NCBI RefSeq assembly: GCF_001665295.1
Contig: NZ_LZSE01000095.1
Coordinates: 1 to 64,000, forward strand
Source: Mycobacterium sp. 1554424.7
Lineage (GTDB): Bacteria > Actinomycetota > Actinomycetes > Mycobacteriales > Mycobacteriaceae
DNA: 64,000 nucleotides
Direction: 5' to 3'
Both the position numbers and the translations under genes were made by a program. Positions 25,411 through 37,641 of the stretch are shown in pieces. Each line of letters starts with the position of its first letter. Positions within the stretch are counted from its first letter, which is position 1. Below the pieces are notes generated by a model. It was given only the letters and a program-made list of their open reading frames with translations, ran no database searches and was not told where the DNA came from.

Positions 25411-26817
25411 TCAGCGGCGGAACTGCGACAGCGCCCGCATCTTGTTCGTCACGTCCAGCGCGGCCACCTTGTAGGCCTCCGAGAACGTCGGATAGTTGAA
25501 CACCGCGTCGACCAGGTAGTCGACCGTGCCGCCGCAGCCCATCACGGCCTGGCCGATGTGCACCATCTCGGTGGCGCTGGTGCCGAAGATGTGCACGCCG
25601 AGCAGCTTGCGGTCGTCGGTCGACACCAGCAGCTTGAGCATGCCGTAGGAGTCGCCGGCGATCTGTCCGCGCGCGAGCTCCTTGTAGCGCGCCACCCCGA
25701 CCTCATACGGGATCGATTCCTTGGTCAGCTCCACCTCGGTGGCGCCCACGTAGGAGATCTCGGGGATGGAGTAGATGCCGATCGGCTGCAGGTCGGTGAT
25801 GCCCTCGCAGGCCTCCCCGAACGCGTGGTAGGCGGCCAGCCGTCCCTGTTCCATCGAGGTCGCGGCCAGCGCGGGGAAGCCGATGACGTCGCCGACGGCG
25901 TAGATGTGCTCCACCTTGGTCTTGAACTTGTCGTCGACCCAGATCCTCCCGCGGCCCTCGACCTCGAGGCCGGCGTTGTGCAGGTCGAGGTGGTCCGTCT
26001 GGCCCTGGCGCCCGGCGGAGTACATGACGGTCTCGGCCGGGATCTGCTTGCCGCTGGCCAGCGTGGTGACGGTGCCCGCGGCGCCGACGTCGACGGCGGT
26101 GACCTCCTCGCCGAACCGGAACGTCACCGCCAGGTCGCGCAGGTGGAACTTCAGCGCCTCGACCACCTCGGGGTCGCAGAAGTCCAGCATGTCGGCGCGC
26201 TTTTCCACCACGGTCACCTTGGTGCCCAGCGCGGCGAACATCGAGGCGTACTCGATGCCGATCACGCCGGCGCCGACGACGACCATCGAGGCCGGCAGCG
26301 TCTTGAGGTCGAGGATCCCGTCGGAGTCGAGCACCCGGTCCTCGTCGAACTCGACCCCGGATGGCCGTGCCGGCCTGGTGCCGGTGGCGATCACGACGTA
26401 TTTGCCACTGATGGTTAGCTTTTCACGCCGGGAGGGGTCTTCGACCTCGATGGTGTGCGGGTCGACGAACCGTCCGTGCCCGATCAGCAGGTCGATCCGG
26501 TTCCGCATCAACTGATTGCGCACCACGTCGACTTCCTTGCCGATCACGTGCTGGGTGCGCGCCAGCAGGTCGGCCGGGGTGATCTTCTCCTTGACGCGGT
26601 AGCTGGCCCCGTACAGTTCGCGCTGGCTCATGCCGGTGAGGTAAAGCACCGCTTCGCGCAACGTCTTTGACGGGATGGTGCCGGTTTGGACGCACACGCC
26701 GCCCAGCATTTGGCCGCGCTCAATGACCGCGACCGATTTGCCTAGCTTGGCCGAGGCGATGGCCGCCTTCTGGCCGCCCGGCCCCGAACCGATCACGACG
26801 ATGTCGTACTCCTGCAT
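25411..26817 (-). CDS. sthA: soluble pyridine nucleotide transhydrogenase
   Basis: The 468-residue flavoprotein belongs to the disulfide-reductase fold. FAD motif [15 protein letters not shown] is at residues 5-19 and the NAD(P) motif [13 protein letters not shown] is in the middle. At the redox site the sequence is [15 protein letters not shown]42 is kept but the second cysteine of lipoamide dehydrogenases is Thr47, which is diagnostic for soluble transhydrogenase. It balances NADPH and NADH in the cytoplasm. Start MQEYDIVV (26817) gives the length of Rv2713; an ATG at 26826 adds three residues. Its stop lies 1 bp from the convergent protease gene. Confidence 0.93.
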   Translation of the reverse strand: MQEYDIVVIGSGPGGQKAAIASAKLGKSVAVIERGQMLGGVCVQTGTIPSKTLREAVLYLTGMSQRELYGASYRVKEKITPADLLARTQHVIGKEVDVVRNQLMRNRIDLLIGHGRFVDPHTIEVEDPSRREKLTISGKYVVIATGTRPARPSGVEFDEDRVLDSDGILDLKTLPASMVVVGAGVIGIEYASMFAALGTKVTVVEKRADMLDFCDPEVVEALKFHLRDLAVTFRFGEEVTAVDVGAAGTVTTLASGKQIPAETVMYSAGRQGQTDHLDLHNAGLEVEGRGRIWVDDKFKTKVEHIYAVGDVIGFPALAATSMEQGRLAAYHAFGEACEGITDLQPIGIYSIPEISYVGATEVELTKESIPYEVGVARYKELARGQIAGDSYGMLKLLVSTDDRKLLGVHIFGTSATEMVHIGQAVMGCGGTVDYLVDAVFNYPTFSEAYKVAALDVTNKMRALSQFRR

Positions 26818-26930
26818 CGAACCCATGGATAGACGATAAGGCCCACAGTCCAGACTTTCTCCACAGACGAGCGGCGCGATTCCGTCGCGCGGGCGCGCAC
26901 TGACGGTGCGGGCGGTCAGCGTTGGTGCCC

Positions 26931-27989
26931 ATGACGACGCATCAAGGAGATTTCGAGCTCAATCGCCCCGGCGCGCTGATCGCCGCGCTACCGGCCGTTC
27001 TCGGCTTCGTTCCGGAGAATTCATTGGTCCTGGTGTCCCTGGAACACGGCCAACTCGGGTCGGTGATGCGGGTCGACCTCTCCGAGGGACTCGTCGACCG
27101 GGTCGGGCACCTCGCCGAAGTCGCCGCCGCCGCCGGGCCGGAGGCCGCGATCGCCGTGATCGTCGACGCCGACGGCGCGCACTGCCCGGGGTGCAACGAG
27201 GACCACCGGCAGGTGTGCGACGCGCTCGCAGAGGCGTTGTCGCAGCACGGAATTCAATTGTGGGCCGCACACGTGGTGGATCGGGTGGCCCAGGGCGGGC
27301 GCTGGCACTGCGTGGACGGCTGCGGCGCCGGCGGCCCGGTCGACGACCCCTCGGCGTCGCCGTTGGCCGCGGCGGCGGTGCTCGACGGCCGGCGGCTCTA
27401 CCGCCGACGCGCCGAGCTGCAGGCCGTCATCGCGGCGGACGACCCGGCGGGCGCCGCCGAGCTGGCCGACGCGATCGGGCGCCACGCGGCGCAGCGGGAG
27501 GTGGCCCATCGCGAGGATCCGCGGGGGTGCGCGCGCCGCGACGTGAAGAACGCGATGGCCGTCGCATCGCGCGTCGCCGGCGGCGAAAGGCCCTCCGCGG
27601 CCGAGATTGCGGCGTTGGGCTGCGCGCTGAGCGATGTCGAGGTGCGCGACACGCTGTACGCCCTGGCGGTCGGCGAGCGGGCGGGTGAAGCCGAGTCGCT
27701 GTGGGCGCTGCTGGCGCGCGCCCTGCCGCCGCCCTGGCGCGTCGAGGCCCTGGTGTTGCTCGCGTTCAGCGCGTACGCCCGCGGCGACGGCCCGCTCGCC
27801 GGCGTGTCACTGGATGCCGCGCTGCGCTGCGACCCCGACCATCGGATGGCGGGCATGCTGGACCAGGCGTTGCAGTCCGGGATGAAGCCCGATGACATCC
27901 GGAAGCTGGCGGCCACCGGCTACCGGCTGGCCAAGCGGCTGGGGGTGCGGCTGCCGCCGCGACGGGCGTTCGGGCGCCGCGCGGGCTAG
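26931..27989 (+). CDS. DUF4192 family protein (Rv2712c-like)
   Basis: The 352-residue protein matches the DUF4192 pattern: N-terminal [24 protein letters not shown], then VMRVDL, and a C-terminal helical part with [23 protein letters not shown] and [13 protein letters not shown], resembling TPR-like helices. Function is unknown; the family is restricted to actinobacteria. It equals Rv2712c (351 aa) in length. ATG 26931 was used over GTG 26922. The stop overlaps the convergent ideR stop by four bases. Confidence 0.87.
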   Translation: MTTHQGDFELNRPGALIAALPAVLGFVPENSLVLVSLEHGQLGSVMRVDLSEGLVDRVGHLAEVAAAAGPEAAIAVIVDADGAHCPGCNEDHRQVCDALAEALSQHGIQLWAAHVVDRVAQGGRWHCVDGCGAGGPVDDPSASPLAAAAVLDGRRLYRRRAELQAVIAADDPAGAAELADAIGRHAAQREVAHREDPRGCARRDVKNAMAVASRVAGGERPSAAEIAALGCALSDVEVRDTLYALAVGERAGEAESLWALLARALPPPWRVEALVLLAFSAYARGDGPLAGVSLDAALRCDPDHRMAGMLDQALQSGMKPDDIRKLAATGYRLAKRLGVRLPPRRAFGRRAG

Positions 27990-28681
27990 ACCTTTTCGAC
28001 TTTGACGGCGTGCGCCATCTCGTGCGGCAGGGTGACGTTCTCGTGGCCCGGAATGAGGATGGTGACCCCGCCCCCGGTCGGGCTGGTCTCGACGGTGACC
28101 CGCGCGTTGGGGACGACGCCGGCGTCCTTGAGGCGGGTGATCAGATCGATGTCGCCCTGGACGTGCTCGGTGAGCTGGCGGACCACCACCGCCACCGGCG
28201 ATCCGGCGGGCAGCTCGGTCAAGCGGACGAGATTGACCTCGTCGGAGCCGGATTCGGGGCCCACGCCGAGGTCCAGCAGACCCGGAATCGGGTTGCCGAA
28301 CGGGGAGGTGGTCGGGTGGTTGAGCACCTTGACCAGCCGGCGTTCGACTTCCTCGCTCATCACGTGTTCCCACCGGCACGCCTCGGCGTGCACTTCTTCC
28401 CACGGCACCCCGATGACGTCGACGAGCAAGCGCTCGGCGAGGCGGTGCTTGCGCATCACGGCGATGGCCAGCGCGCGGCCCTTGTCGGTGAGCTCCAGGT
28501 GGCGGTCGCCGGCGACGTGGAGCAATCCGTCGCGCTCCATGCGGGACACGGTCTGGCTGACGGTGGGACCGCTTTGTTCGAGGCGTTCGGCGATCCTGGC
28601 GCGCAGCGGCGTCACTCCCTCTTCTTCGAGGTCGTAGATGGTCCGCAGGTACATCTCGGTGGTATCAACCAGCTCGTTCAT
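27986..28681 (-). CDS. ideR: iron-dependent repressor IdeR
   Basis: The 231-residue DtxR-family regulator shows every metal ligand at the published positions: M10, C102, E105 and H106 for the primary site and H79, E83 and H98 for the ancillary site. The winged helix is at residues 27-50 (IAERLEQSGPTVSQTVSRME), and an SH3-like domain follows at about 150-230. With Fe2+ it represses siderophore and uptake genes and activates storage genes. The start MNELVDTTEMY at 28681 is universal in the family. It lies downstream of sigB on the same strand, with a hairpin between them. Confidence 0.97.
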   Translation of the reverse strand: MNELVDTTEMYLRTIYDLEEEGVTPLRARIAERLEQSGPTVSQTVSRMERDGLLHVAGDRHLELTDKGRALAIAVMRKHRLAERLLVDVIGVPWEEVHAEACRWEHVMSEEVERRLVKVLNHPTTSPFGNPIPGLLDLGVGPESGSDEVNLVRLTELPAGSPVAVVVRQLTEHVQGDIDLITRLKDAGVVPNARVTVETSPTGGGVTILIPGHENVTLPHEMAHAVKVEKV

Positions 28682-28764
28682 CCAGCACCCTCCATTGACG
28701 CTGAGTCTACTTGGCCAGCTGCACGAATGGGTCCAACGCGTCCTGCGGATGTCCCCGGCAAGCA

Positions 28765-28794
28765 GTATGCCCGCCGCTGGCGCGGCGGGCATAC
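28765..28794 (-). terminator. strong 12-bp hairpin downstream of sigB
   Basis: GTATGCCCGCCG (28765-28776) pairs perfectly with CGGCGGGCATAC (28783-28794) around a six-base loop. It begins 33 bp after the sigB stop and ends 84 bp before the ideR start. There is no U-tract. The position suggests a sigB terminator that separates it from ideR. Confidence 0.6.
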
Positions 28795-28826
28795 CGACTT
28801 GCTACTAGCTCTACTTCGTGGCGGGA

Positions 28827-29786
<960 letters not shown>

Positions 29787-29822
29787 AGCGACCTCCCGTT
29801 CGGCTTTGCACTGTTATGACGT

Positions 29823-29851
29823 CCAACGATGGATCCGCCCTGGGAGTTCCC
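29823..29851 (-). promoter_or_regulatory. SigE/SigH-class ECF promoter of sigB
   Basis: On the minus strand GGGAAC (29851-29846) is followed 17 bases later by CGTTGG (29828-29823), matching the mycobacterial SigE/SigH/SigL-type pattern GGAAC-N16-18-CGTT. The -10 is 37 bp from the sigB start codon. This fits the known control of M. tuberculosis sigB by SigE and SigH. Confidence 0.8.
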
Positions 29852-29935
29852 GCGCCGGTGCGATCTCACACGCGTTGACGTGCACAGATGTGCCGACGAC
29901 CTGAGAATGTCCTGAGAAGTGTGACGCGCGGGCGC

Positions 29936-30319
29936 TTAGCCGGAACCGTCGCGGCGGGGGCGGCGCGCCTCGATCGCCGGGTGCTCGGCCGTGGGGAACA
30001 GGGGAGTGCGCCGCCGCTCCTGCTCGAACCGCCGCGGCTCGTCCTTGCGGCGCGGTGGCCGGTCGTTGGCGATCAGCACCGCCATCCAGGGCAGCGGCAC
30101 CGAGGCCGCGACGATGAGAAGCGAGATCAGACCGTTGTGCCAGGCGCCGTACGCGACGGCGGCCAGGATGAGCGCCGGGATCCGAAACGCCATCAGCGTC
30201 AGGTACTTCCGCACCCGGGCGCGGTGCTCCTCCTCGTACGAGGGCGCGGCGGAGGTGATCAGGACGGGACGGCTGGTGTCGTCGAAGCCGTCGAACCCTG
30301 GCTCTTCGCCGCGCTTCAT
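29936..30319 (-). CDS. DUF3099 family membrane protein (Rv2709-like)
   Basis: The 127-residue protein has a charged N-terminus with RPVLITSAAPSYEEEHRARVRKYL, then two hydrophobic helices at roughly residues 40-60 and 65-83, and an Arg-rich cytoplasmic tail with RRKDEPRRFE. This is the DUF3099 pattern, unique to actinobacteria and of unknown role. ATG 30319 was chosen. It lies upstream of sigB on the same strand with 149 bp between them that hold the sigB promoter. Confidence 0.83.
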   Translation of the reverse strand: MKRGEEPGFDGFDDTSRPVLITSAAPSYEEEHRARVRKYLTLMAFRIPALILAAVAYGAWHNGLISLLIVAASVPLPWMAVLIANDRPPRRKDEPRRFEQERRRTPLFPTAEHPAIEARRPRRDGSG

Positions 30320-30381
30320 ATCTCCACTGTCCCACAACCGATCGATTCCGGTACCGGCGAGTCCGGGGCACAATATGAGGC

Positions 30382-30621
30382 ATGCAGACCCAGACGATCG
30401 AACGCACCGAAACCGACGAACGCGTCGACGACGGGACCGGCAGCGATACCCCGAAGTACTTCCACTACGTCAAGAAGGACAAGATCGCCGAGAGCGCGGT
30501 CATGGGCAACCACGTGGTGGCGCTGTGCGGTGAGGTGTTTCCCGTCACCCGGGCCGCCAAGCCCGGTTCCCCCGTCTGCCCGGAGTGCAAGCGGATCTAC
30601 GAGCACCTCAAGAAGGGTTGA
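30382..30621 (+). CDS. DUF3039 family protein (Rv2708c-like)
   Basis: A 79-residue protein with FHYVKKDKIAESAVMGNHVVALCGEVF and PVCPECKRIYE. The C-x20 to 25-C-x2-C arrangement suggests a small metal-binding site. Length is near that of Rv2708c (82 aa). Function unknown. It is divergent from DUF3099 and convergent with the BrkB-like gene, whose stop abuts its own. Confidence 0.87.
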   Translation: MQTQTIERTETDERVDDGTGSDTPKYFHYVKKDKIAESAVMGNHVVALCGEVFPVTRAAKPGSPVCPECKRIYEHLKKG

Positions 30622-31587
30622 TCACACCGGCGGGTCTGCCGTCGCGACGTCGGGCAAGTCCGCGATCCGCTTCGGGCCGGGCTTGCGCGTCAGCAGCCAG
30701 TTGCGCAGCCGGTGGGCGTGCGTCCTGGGCGCGGGGAATTCCTCCTGGATGGAGGCGTTGAGTTCGGCCCCGAGCATGATCGCGAAACCGCCGAAGAACG
30801 CGAACAGCAGGAAGGCGATCGGCGTGGACAGCGCGCCGTAGGTGTAACCGGTGCTGGTGATCCACCGCAGGTAGAAGCGAAGGCCCAGCGTGGCGATCAG
30901 GAACACCGCGGTGGCCAGCACGGCGCCCAGCACCAGCCGGTGGCTTGGCAGCGGCACCGGCAGCGCCACCCGGTACAGCAGCATGATCCCGATCATCAGG
31001 CCCAGGATCAGCGCCGGGTAATAGCCGTAGCGCAGGAAGTTGGCCAGGCCGACGGGGATGTGCTCGCTCACCTTGCGCGGTCCCACCACCATCACCGGCG
31101 AGGCCACGACCACGAACACGAGCATCACCACGTAGAGGAACAGCGAGAAGAAGCGCTGCCGCACCGGATGTCGCAGCGGGGTCTGGTCGTGCGCCTCCAC
31201 CACGGCGTCGACGAACGACGAGATCGCCGACGATCCCGCCCACAACGAGATCAGGAAACCCAGCGACACCACCTCGCCGCGCGCGTTCGCGGTGATGTCG
31301 CGGATGGTGGGCTCGATGATCTCGTTGACGACGCTGGGCGAGAAGAAGCTATGCGCCGTCGAGATGATGCTCTTCTCGATCGAGGACAGCGTGTCCTTGC
31401 CGAACAGCGGCGCCACGTAGGCCAAGCTGCCCAACATTCCCAACAGCAGCGGCGGTGTGGACAGCGCCGACCAAAAGCCCGCCTGCGCCGACTCGGAGAA
31501 AATGGAGTCGTCCCAGCTTTTGGCCAGGGTCCTTCGACTGATTTGCAAGACGTGGTGGCGGGAAGGCCGTGCGGCTTGGACGCTCAT
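30622..31587 (-). CDS. YihY/BrkB family inner-membrane protein
   Basis: The 321-residue protein has about six hydrophobic helices between residues 45 and 280, with the family segments RGEVVSLGFLISLWAGSSAISSFVDAV and TPIAFLLFAFFGGFAIMLGAELNASI. It equals Rv2707 (324 aa) in position and length. Despite the old ribonuclease BN name, the family is an uncharacterised membrane protein group, possibly transport or envelope related. The C-terminus is Arg/Pro-rich and cytoplasmic. Confidence 0.9.
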   Translation of the reverse strand: MSVQAARPSRHHVLQISRRTLAKSWDDSIFSESAQAGFWSALSTPPLLLGMLGSLAYVAPLFGKDTLSSIEKSIISTAHSFFSPSVVNEIIEPTIRDITANARGEVVSLGFLISLWAGSSAISSFVDAVVEAHDQTPLRHPVRQRFFSLFLYVVMLVFVVVASPVMVVGPRKVSEHIPVGLANFLRYGYYPALILGLMIGIMLLYRVALPVPLPSHRLVLGAVLATAVFLIATLGLRFYLRWITSTGYTYGALSTPIAFLLFAFFGGFAIMLGAELNASIQEEFPAPRTHAHRLRNWLLTRKPGPKRIADLPDVATADPPV

Positions 31588-31652
31588 ACCCGTCCAGCAT
31601 TACCGATGACCGCCCGCGCAGCCCACATTGCCCAGGGGTGAGTTCGGCGGGA

Positions 31653-31838
31653 CTAGCTTTCGCTGACCTCCAGCACAGCTTCCTGCTCGGTCAGCTTCGA
31701 CTGGTGCTGGTTCGCGTGGTGCTGGCAGAAGAGAAGCTCTAGTCCGGAAGGCAGCTTGGCGCGGACTCGAGCAGCGGCACCGCAGCGGTCGCAGCGGTCC
31801 GCTCTGGTGAGCTCGGGACTGGTCAGAGTTGCATACAT
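31653..31838 (-). CDS. small DUF7455-type zinc-ribbon-like protein
   Basis: A 61-residue protein: MYATLTSPELTRADRCDRCG, with C-x2-C near residues 16-19 and FCQHHANQH further on, a possible CxxC/CxxH zinc site. It resembles the short DUF7455 proteins common near sigB/sigA in actinobacteria. ATG 31838 has GGAGAAGCC directly upstream, which favours it over an in-frame ATG seven codons earlier (31859). No function known. Confidence 0.75.
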   Translation of the reverse strand: MYATLTSPELTRADRCDRCGAAARVRAKLPSGLELLFCQHHANQHQSKLTEQEAVLEVSES

Positions 31839-31946
31839 GGCTTCTCCGTTCTCGTTCATTCACTGTCTCAGACGTGTTGCGTTTTCGCCTTGTTCCCCGA
31901 TCGTTATCGGGTGTGTCGTTTCTCACGGGTTTTAAGCTGACCGACT

Positions 31947-32300
31947 GTGACCGTGCAGCCCGGCGTCCTGGTGCACCTGTGCGGGCGCGAGGAGTGGTCC
32001 CGTGTCCGCGATCGGGGTGGCATTCAGCCTGGTCACCCGCCCGGATTCATCCACCTCTCGACGCCCGAGCAGGTGCATCTGCCGGCCAACCGGCTCTATC
32101 GCGGCCGCGACGACCTGGTCTTGTTGCACATCGATCCGGCGCTGCTGGACGCGCCGGTGCGCTGGGAGGCCGGGGTGGCGACGGATCCGGAGTCCATGCT
32201 GTTCCCGCACCTGTACGGCCCGCTGCCGGTGCGCGCTGTGACCGGGGTCACCGCCTATCCGCCTGCGCCCGACGGCACCTTCCCTCCGGTCGCCACGTAG
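31947..32300 (+). CDS. DUF952 family protein (Rv2705c-like)
   Basis: The 117-residue protein shows DUF952 features: LVHLCGREEWSRV, FIHLSTPEQVH, LVLLHIDPALLDAPVRWE and FPHLYGPLPV. The family is a small enzyme-like fold of unknown activity, related to ADP-ribosyltransferase-like structures. It starts with GTG at 31947. The 3' end overlaps the convergent RidA-family gene by 46 bp. Confidence 0.85.
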   Translation: MTVQPGVLVHLCGREEWSRVRDRGGIQPGHPPGFIHLSTPEQVHLPANRLYRGRDDLVLLHIDPALLDAPVRWEAGVATDPESMLFPHLYGPLPVRAVTGVTAYPPAPDGTFPPVAT

Positions 32301-32662
32301 GCGTCGGCCTCGATCTCCACCAGCAACTCCGGCGCGATCAGCGCCGACACCTCGACCATGGTCGCCACCGGACGGATCTCCCCGAAGATCTGTGCGTGCA
32401 CCGCCGCGACCTCACGCCAGCGCGAAATGTCGGTCACGTAGATGCGCGTGCGCACCACGTCGGTGAGCGCGGCGCCCGCCTGCTGCAGCGCAATCTCGAT
32501 GCGGCGCAATGCGTCTCGGGCCTGGGCGGCGACGTCACCGGCGGGCCCGGCGCCGGTCGTTCCGGCCACCGCGACGTGCGGGCCGACCCGCACCGCGCGC
32601 GAATACCCCACCGCCGACTCGAAGTCGGATCCGGACGACACCAGTGTGCGGTTGGTTGGCAT
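32255..32662 (-). CDS. RidA family (Rid/YER057c/UK114) protein
   Basis: The 135-residue protein contains the RidA-like core: VAVAGTTG, a central helix, DVVRTRIYVTD and a late ATMVEVSALIAPELLVEIEADA. The Arg in VVRTR is the residue that in active RidA binds the carboxylate of 2-aminoacrylate. Members deaminate enamine/imine intermediates or act in specific catabolic paths. It corresponds to Rv2704. In H37Rv sigA follows directly; here two extra genes intervene. Confidence 0.9.
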   Translation of the reverse strand: MPTNRTLVSSGSDFESAVGYSRAVRVGPHVAVAGTTGAGPAGDVAAQARDALRRIEIALQQAGAALTDVVRTRIYVTDISRWREVAAVHAQIFGEIRPVATMVEVSALIAPELLVEIEADAYVATGGKVPSGAGG

Positions 32663-32804
32663 GCGGTCACGCTACGCGCGATTGGCTTGGCCACCAAAGG
32701 CTTTACCCGTGCGGCCGCCGGTGGTAGGAGTGCTGTGTGGGCAAAGCAACCTGCGCGTTCGACGTCCCGAAAGGCACGCTGACGGGCGCGCTCGGGGTGG
32801 TTCG

Positions 32805-33230
32805 ATGACGACGCCCGGCATCTCGGACGAGGCGCTCGTCGCGCAGGAGGAGCGCTTCGCGCGCGCGTTTGCCGCCCGGGACCTGTCGGTGGCGCGGGAC
32901 CTCTACCGGCCCGACGTGGTGTACGTGAGCCCGACCGTGCGCCTCTTCGGCTGGCCGGCCCGGATCGACGGCGTCGAGCGCACGCTCGAATTCATCGCGC
33001 TGACCATTCGCGACTGCGCGGAAATCCATTACGAGGCAATCGATTACGCCATCACGCCCGGCGCGGACGGCGCGTTTGTGTTGGTGCGGTTCGACTGGAC
33101 CGCGGGCGACGAACGCCTGCGCTCGACGTACGCGGTCCGCTACCGCTACCGCGACGGCCGGATAGCCCGCCAGGAGTTGTACTACGACCCCAGCGGTGCG
33201 CTGGAGCGACTTGGTCCGCACCGCGATTAA
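32805..33230 (+). CDS. SnoaL/NTF2-like protein
   Basis: The 141-residue protein has an NTF2-like pattern: an N-terminal helix (ALVAQEERFARAFAARDLSVARDLYRPDVVYV would be helix plus first strand), a central GVERTLEFIALTI helix and late strands VLVRFDW, STYAVRYRYRDGRIARQELYYDPSG. Related folds include nuclear transport factor 2, SnoaL cyclases and limonene epoxide hydrolase, so the activity cannot be fixed. The ATG at 32805 was chosen; the frame is open upstream. It lies 28 bp before the FAD/NAD(P)-TTC38 gene and probably shares its transcript. Confidence 0.7.
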   Translation: MTTPGISDEALVAQEERFARAFAARDLSVARDLYRPDVVYVSPTVRLFGWPARIDGVERTLEFIALTIRDCAEIHYEAIDYAITPGADGAFVLVRFDWTAGDERLRSTYAVRYRYRDGRIARQELYYDPSGALERLGPHRD

Positions 33231-33258
33231 CCGGTGCCGGCCGATATAGCATTCCGCC

Positions 33259-35906
33259 ATGATGCGCGTCGCGATCGTGGGCGGTGGTGCCGCCGGTGTG
33301 CTCGCCGCGGTCCACCTGCGCCGGCGCCAACCGCACGCGCAGATCACGCTGATCGACGCGTCGGGCCGTCCCGGCACCGGCGCGGCGTACGGGACCGACG
33401 ACCCGACCCACCTGTTGAACGTGCCCGCCCAGCGCATGTCCGCCTGGCCGGACGATCCCGATCACTTTTGCCGCTGGCTCGACGAGCGGGCCGTCACGCC
33501 GGTCGAGGGCTTCGCGCCGCGCCTCGCGTACGGCCGCTACCTGAGAGAACAGCTCGCGACCGCCGACGTGCGGATCGAGATCGCCGAGGTGGTCGGGTTG
33601 GCGCCGGGAGCGCCCACGCACGTTGAGCTGAACGACGGGCGTTCGCTGCCCGCCGACGCCGTCGTGCTCGCGACCGGGCGGCCCGCGGGCGGCATGCCCG
33701 AGTCGCTGGAACGCGCCTTCGCCCCGGTGCTGGCCCTGGGCGCGGACTCGGCCGCCGACGGCAGGGTCGTGGTGGATCCGTGGGCGCCCGGCGCGCTCGC
33801 CGCTCTCGGTGCGCGCCGGCCCGCGAGCGTCTTGGTGGTCGGTTCGGGCCTCACGGCCGTCGACGTCGCGCTGCACCTCATCGCGCGCGGCGCCGCCGTC
33901 ACGCTGCTGTCGCGTCACGGGGCGCTGCCGCGGCGATTCCGCGACACGGGGCCGCCGGCCGAAGTGCCCAACCTCGACGCGCTCGGCGCCGAGGTCTCGC
34001 TCGAGCAGTTGCGCGCCGCGCTTGGCGCCGACCTCGCGCATGCGCGCGAAACCGGTTGCGACTGGCGACAAGTGGTCGACGCGGTGCGGCCGCGCACGTC
34101 CCGGCTGTGGCGATCGTTGGGCTGGGAGGACCAACGCCGGTTCCTGCGTGAGGACTTGCGCGATTGGGAGGTGCTGCGCCATCGCATGCCACCCACGATC
34201 GCCGCCGCGATCTATGCCGCGATCAACAACGGCCAACTGATCATCGACTCGGGCGACGTCGCCGACGTCTCGCTGCGCGGCGACGGCGTTGAACTGGTCG
34301 TGACGACGAGTTGGCGATCGGTGCGCCGCCGCGGTGACGCGGTCGTCGTCGCCACGGGCGCCGCGTGGGATCGGCGCTCCCTGCAACGCTCCCCGCTCTG
34401 GGCGAACCTATTGGGCGCCAACATCGCGTCGCCGCACCCGTCCGGCGTGGGAGTGCGCCTCGACGCCGACGGCCACCTCATCGACGGGACCGGGGCGGCG
34501 GTCCCGGGCATCGTGTGCCTGGGCTCGATCCGCCAGGGCGAGGAGTGGGAGACCACCGCGATCCCCGAAATCCGTGCCCAGGCGGCCGCCATCGCGGAGC
34601 TGCTCGCCGGCGACACCCGCGACCGACCGGTCCGGGCGCGGGCGCCCCGTCTCATCAGGGCCGCGCCCGAATTGGTTGGCGCGCAGGCCTTGTACGCCGA
34701 GGGGGTGCGTCGCCTGCTCGCCGTCCAGGACGGCGCGTCGGCGGCCTTCGCCGCCGCGGTCGCCGAGGATCCTCGGCACGCGCGTGCGCACGTCGCCCTC
34801 GCGATGATCGCCACCGAACGGCCCGACCGCGCGGGCGGTCCCGACGCGGTCACCGGCCACCTCGCCCGGGCGCGCGCGGCGCTCGCCCACGGCAGCGACG
34901 AGGACCGCAGCCACGTCGAAGCCGTCGCCACGTGGTGCGAGAAAGGCAACGCCGCGGGCACCGACGCGCTCATCGACCACCTGGAGCGCGTACCGAACGA
35001 CGCGGTCGCGCTGCTCGTGCTCGCGCCGTCGATCGCGTTCGCGGGCGCCGGCGACGCGTTGCCGGACGCGTGGCAGTACGTCGAGCGGTTCACCGGCGTG
35101 CACGGCGAGGCGCCCTGGTATCTCGGCTTGCGCGCCTATGGGCGAACCGAACAGGGGCTCTGGTACGACGCGGCCGATTTGGCCGACGCCGCACTCGAAC
35201 TGGATCCGGGCAACGGCAACGCCGCGCACGCGCTGACCCACGTGCACTACGAGACCGACGCGCACGGGGCGGGGCTGAAATGGCTGACGGACTGGATCGC
35301 GGGCGCCGGCAGGACCCAGCGCTACGTCCCGCACTTCCAGTGGCACGCCGCGCTGCACGAGCTCGCGATGGGCGACGCGGCCGCCGCGGCGCGCCGGTAC
35401 GCCGCGTTCCTGGCGCCGCCCCGGTCGAAGGACGTGCGTTGTCTGGTCGACGCCGGTTCGCTCGCCTGGCGGGCGCGGCTGCATCCGGACTGGGTCACCC
35501 CGCCCGATCCGATGGCGGTGCTCGCCGAGGCCGGCTCGCTCGCGTACGCGCCGCAGACGCCGTTCATCGCGTTTCACGCGCTGCTGGTGCTGGCCGCCGC
35601 GAACGACCCGGCCGCGATCCGCGCGATCGAAGTTCCGGGCGCGACCGACGCGCAGGCGACGACGCTGCGCCTCATCGGCGAAGGCCTAATCGCCCTGACC
35701 GAGGGCGAGCCACGCGCCGCGCTCGACTATCTCCTCGAATCGCTCGCCGGGCTTCCGGCGATCGGTGGTAGTCGCGTCCAGCAGGAAGTGATCCTGGAAA
35801 CCGCGCTGGCCGCGATGCTCCAGCTCGGCGCGCCGGGCCAGGCGGCGCGCCTGCTGTCGCGGCATCGCGCCGGCCCGGGGCCCCAGGTGACCCGCGGCGC
35901 CGTCAA

Positions 35907-35910
<4 letters not shown>
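33259..35910 (+). CDS. two-domain FAD/NAD(P)-binding oxidoreductase fused to a TTC38-like tetratricopeptide domain
   Basis: The 883-residue protein has two parts. Residues 1-455 are a flavoprotein of the FAD/NAD(P)-binding PF13454 type: GGGAAG Rossmann motif at the start, the signature [20 protein letters not shown], a second nucleotide motif [17 protein letters not shown] and [19 protein letters not shown] near the end. Residues about 470-865 match the TTC38-like helical repeat family: [27 protein letters not shown] and [16 protein letters not shown]. There is no signal peptide or membrane segment. It sits between the RidA-family gene and sigA, where H37Rv has none, so it is accessory. Substrate unknown. 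Its stop overlaps the sigA stop. Confidence 0.75.
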
Positions 35911-37463
<1,553 letters not shown>

Positions 37464-37641
37464 TTACACCCCTTCGGTTGGACTCACTTTCGGTGGGTCT
37501 GGGCATGGTTAACCGAAAGTGTCTGCTATGTCGAATGTCGGCGCTGGAGATCAGCGTGAGTGCTCGCACGCTTTCAGTCGGGCGGTCGCCGAGCACCATT
37601 GTAACGACAGCGCGCGCTTCCACCGGCCTACCGGGCAAAAT

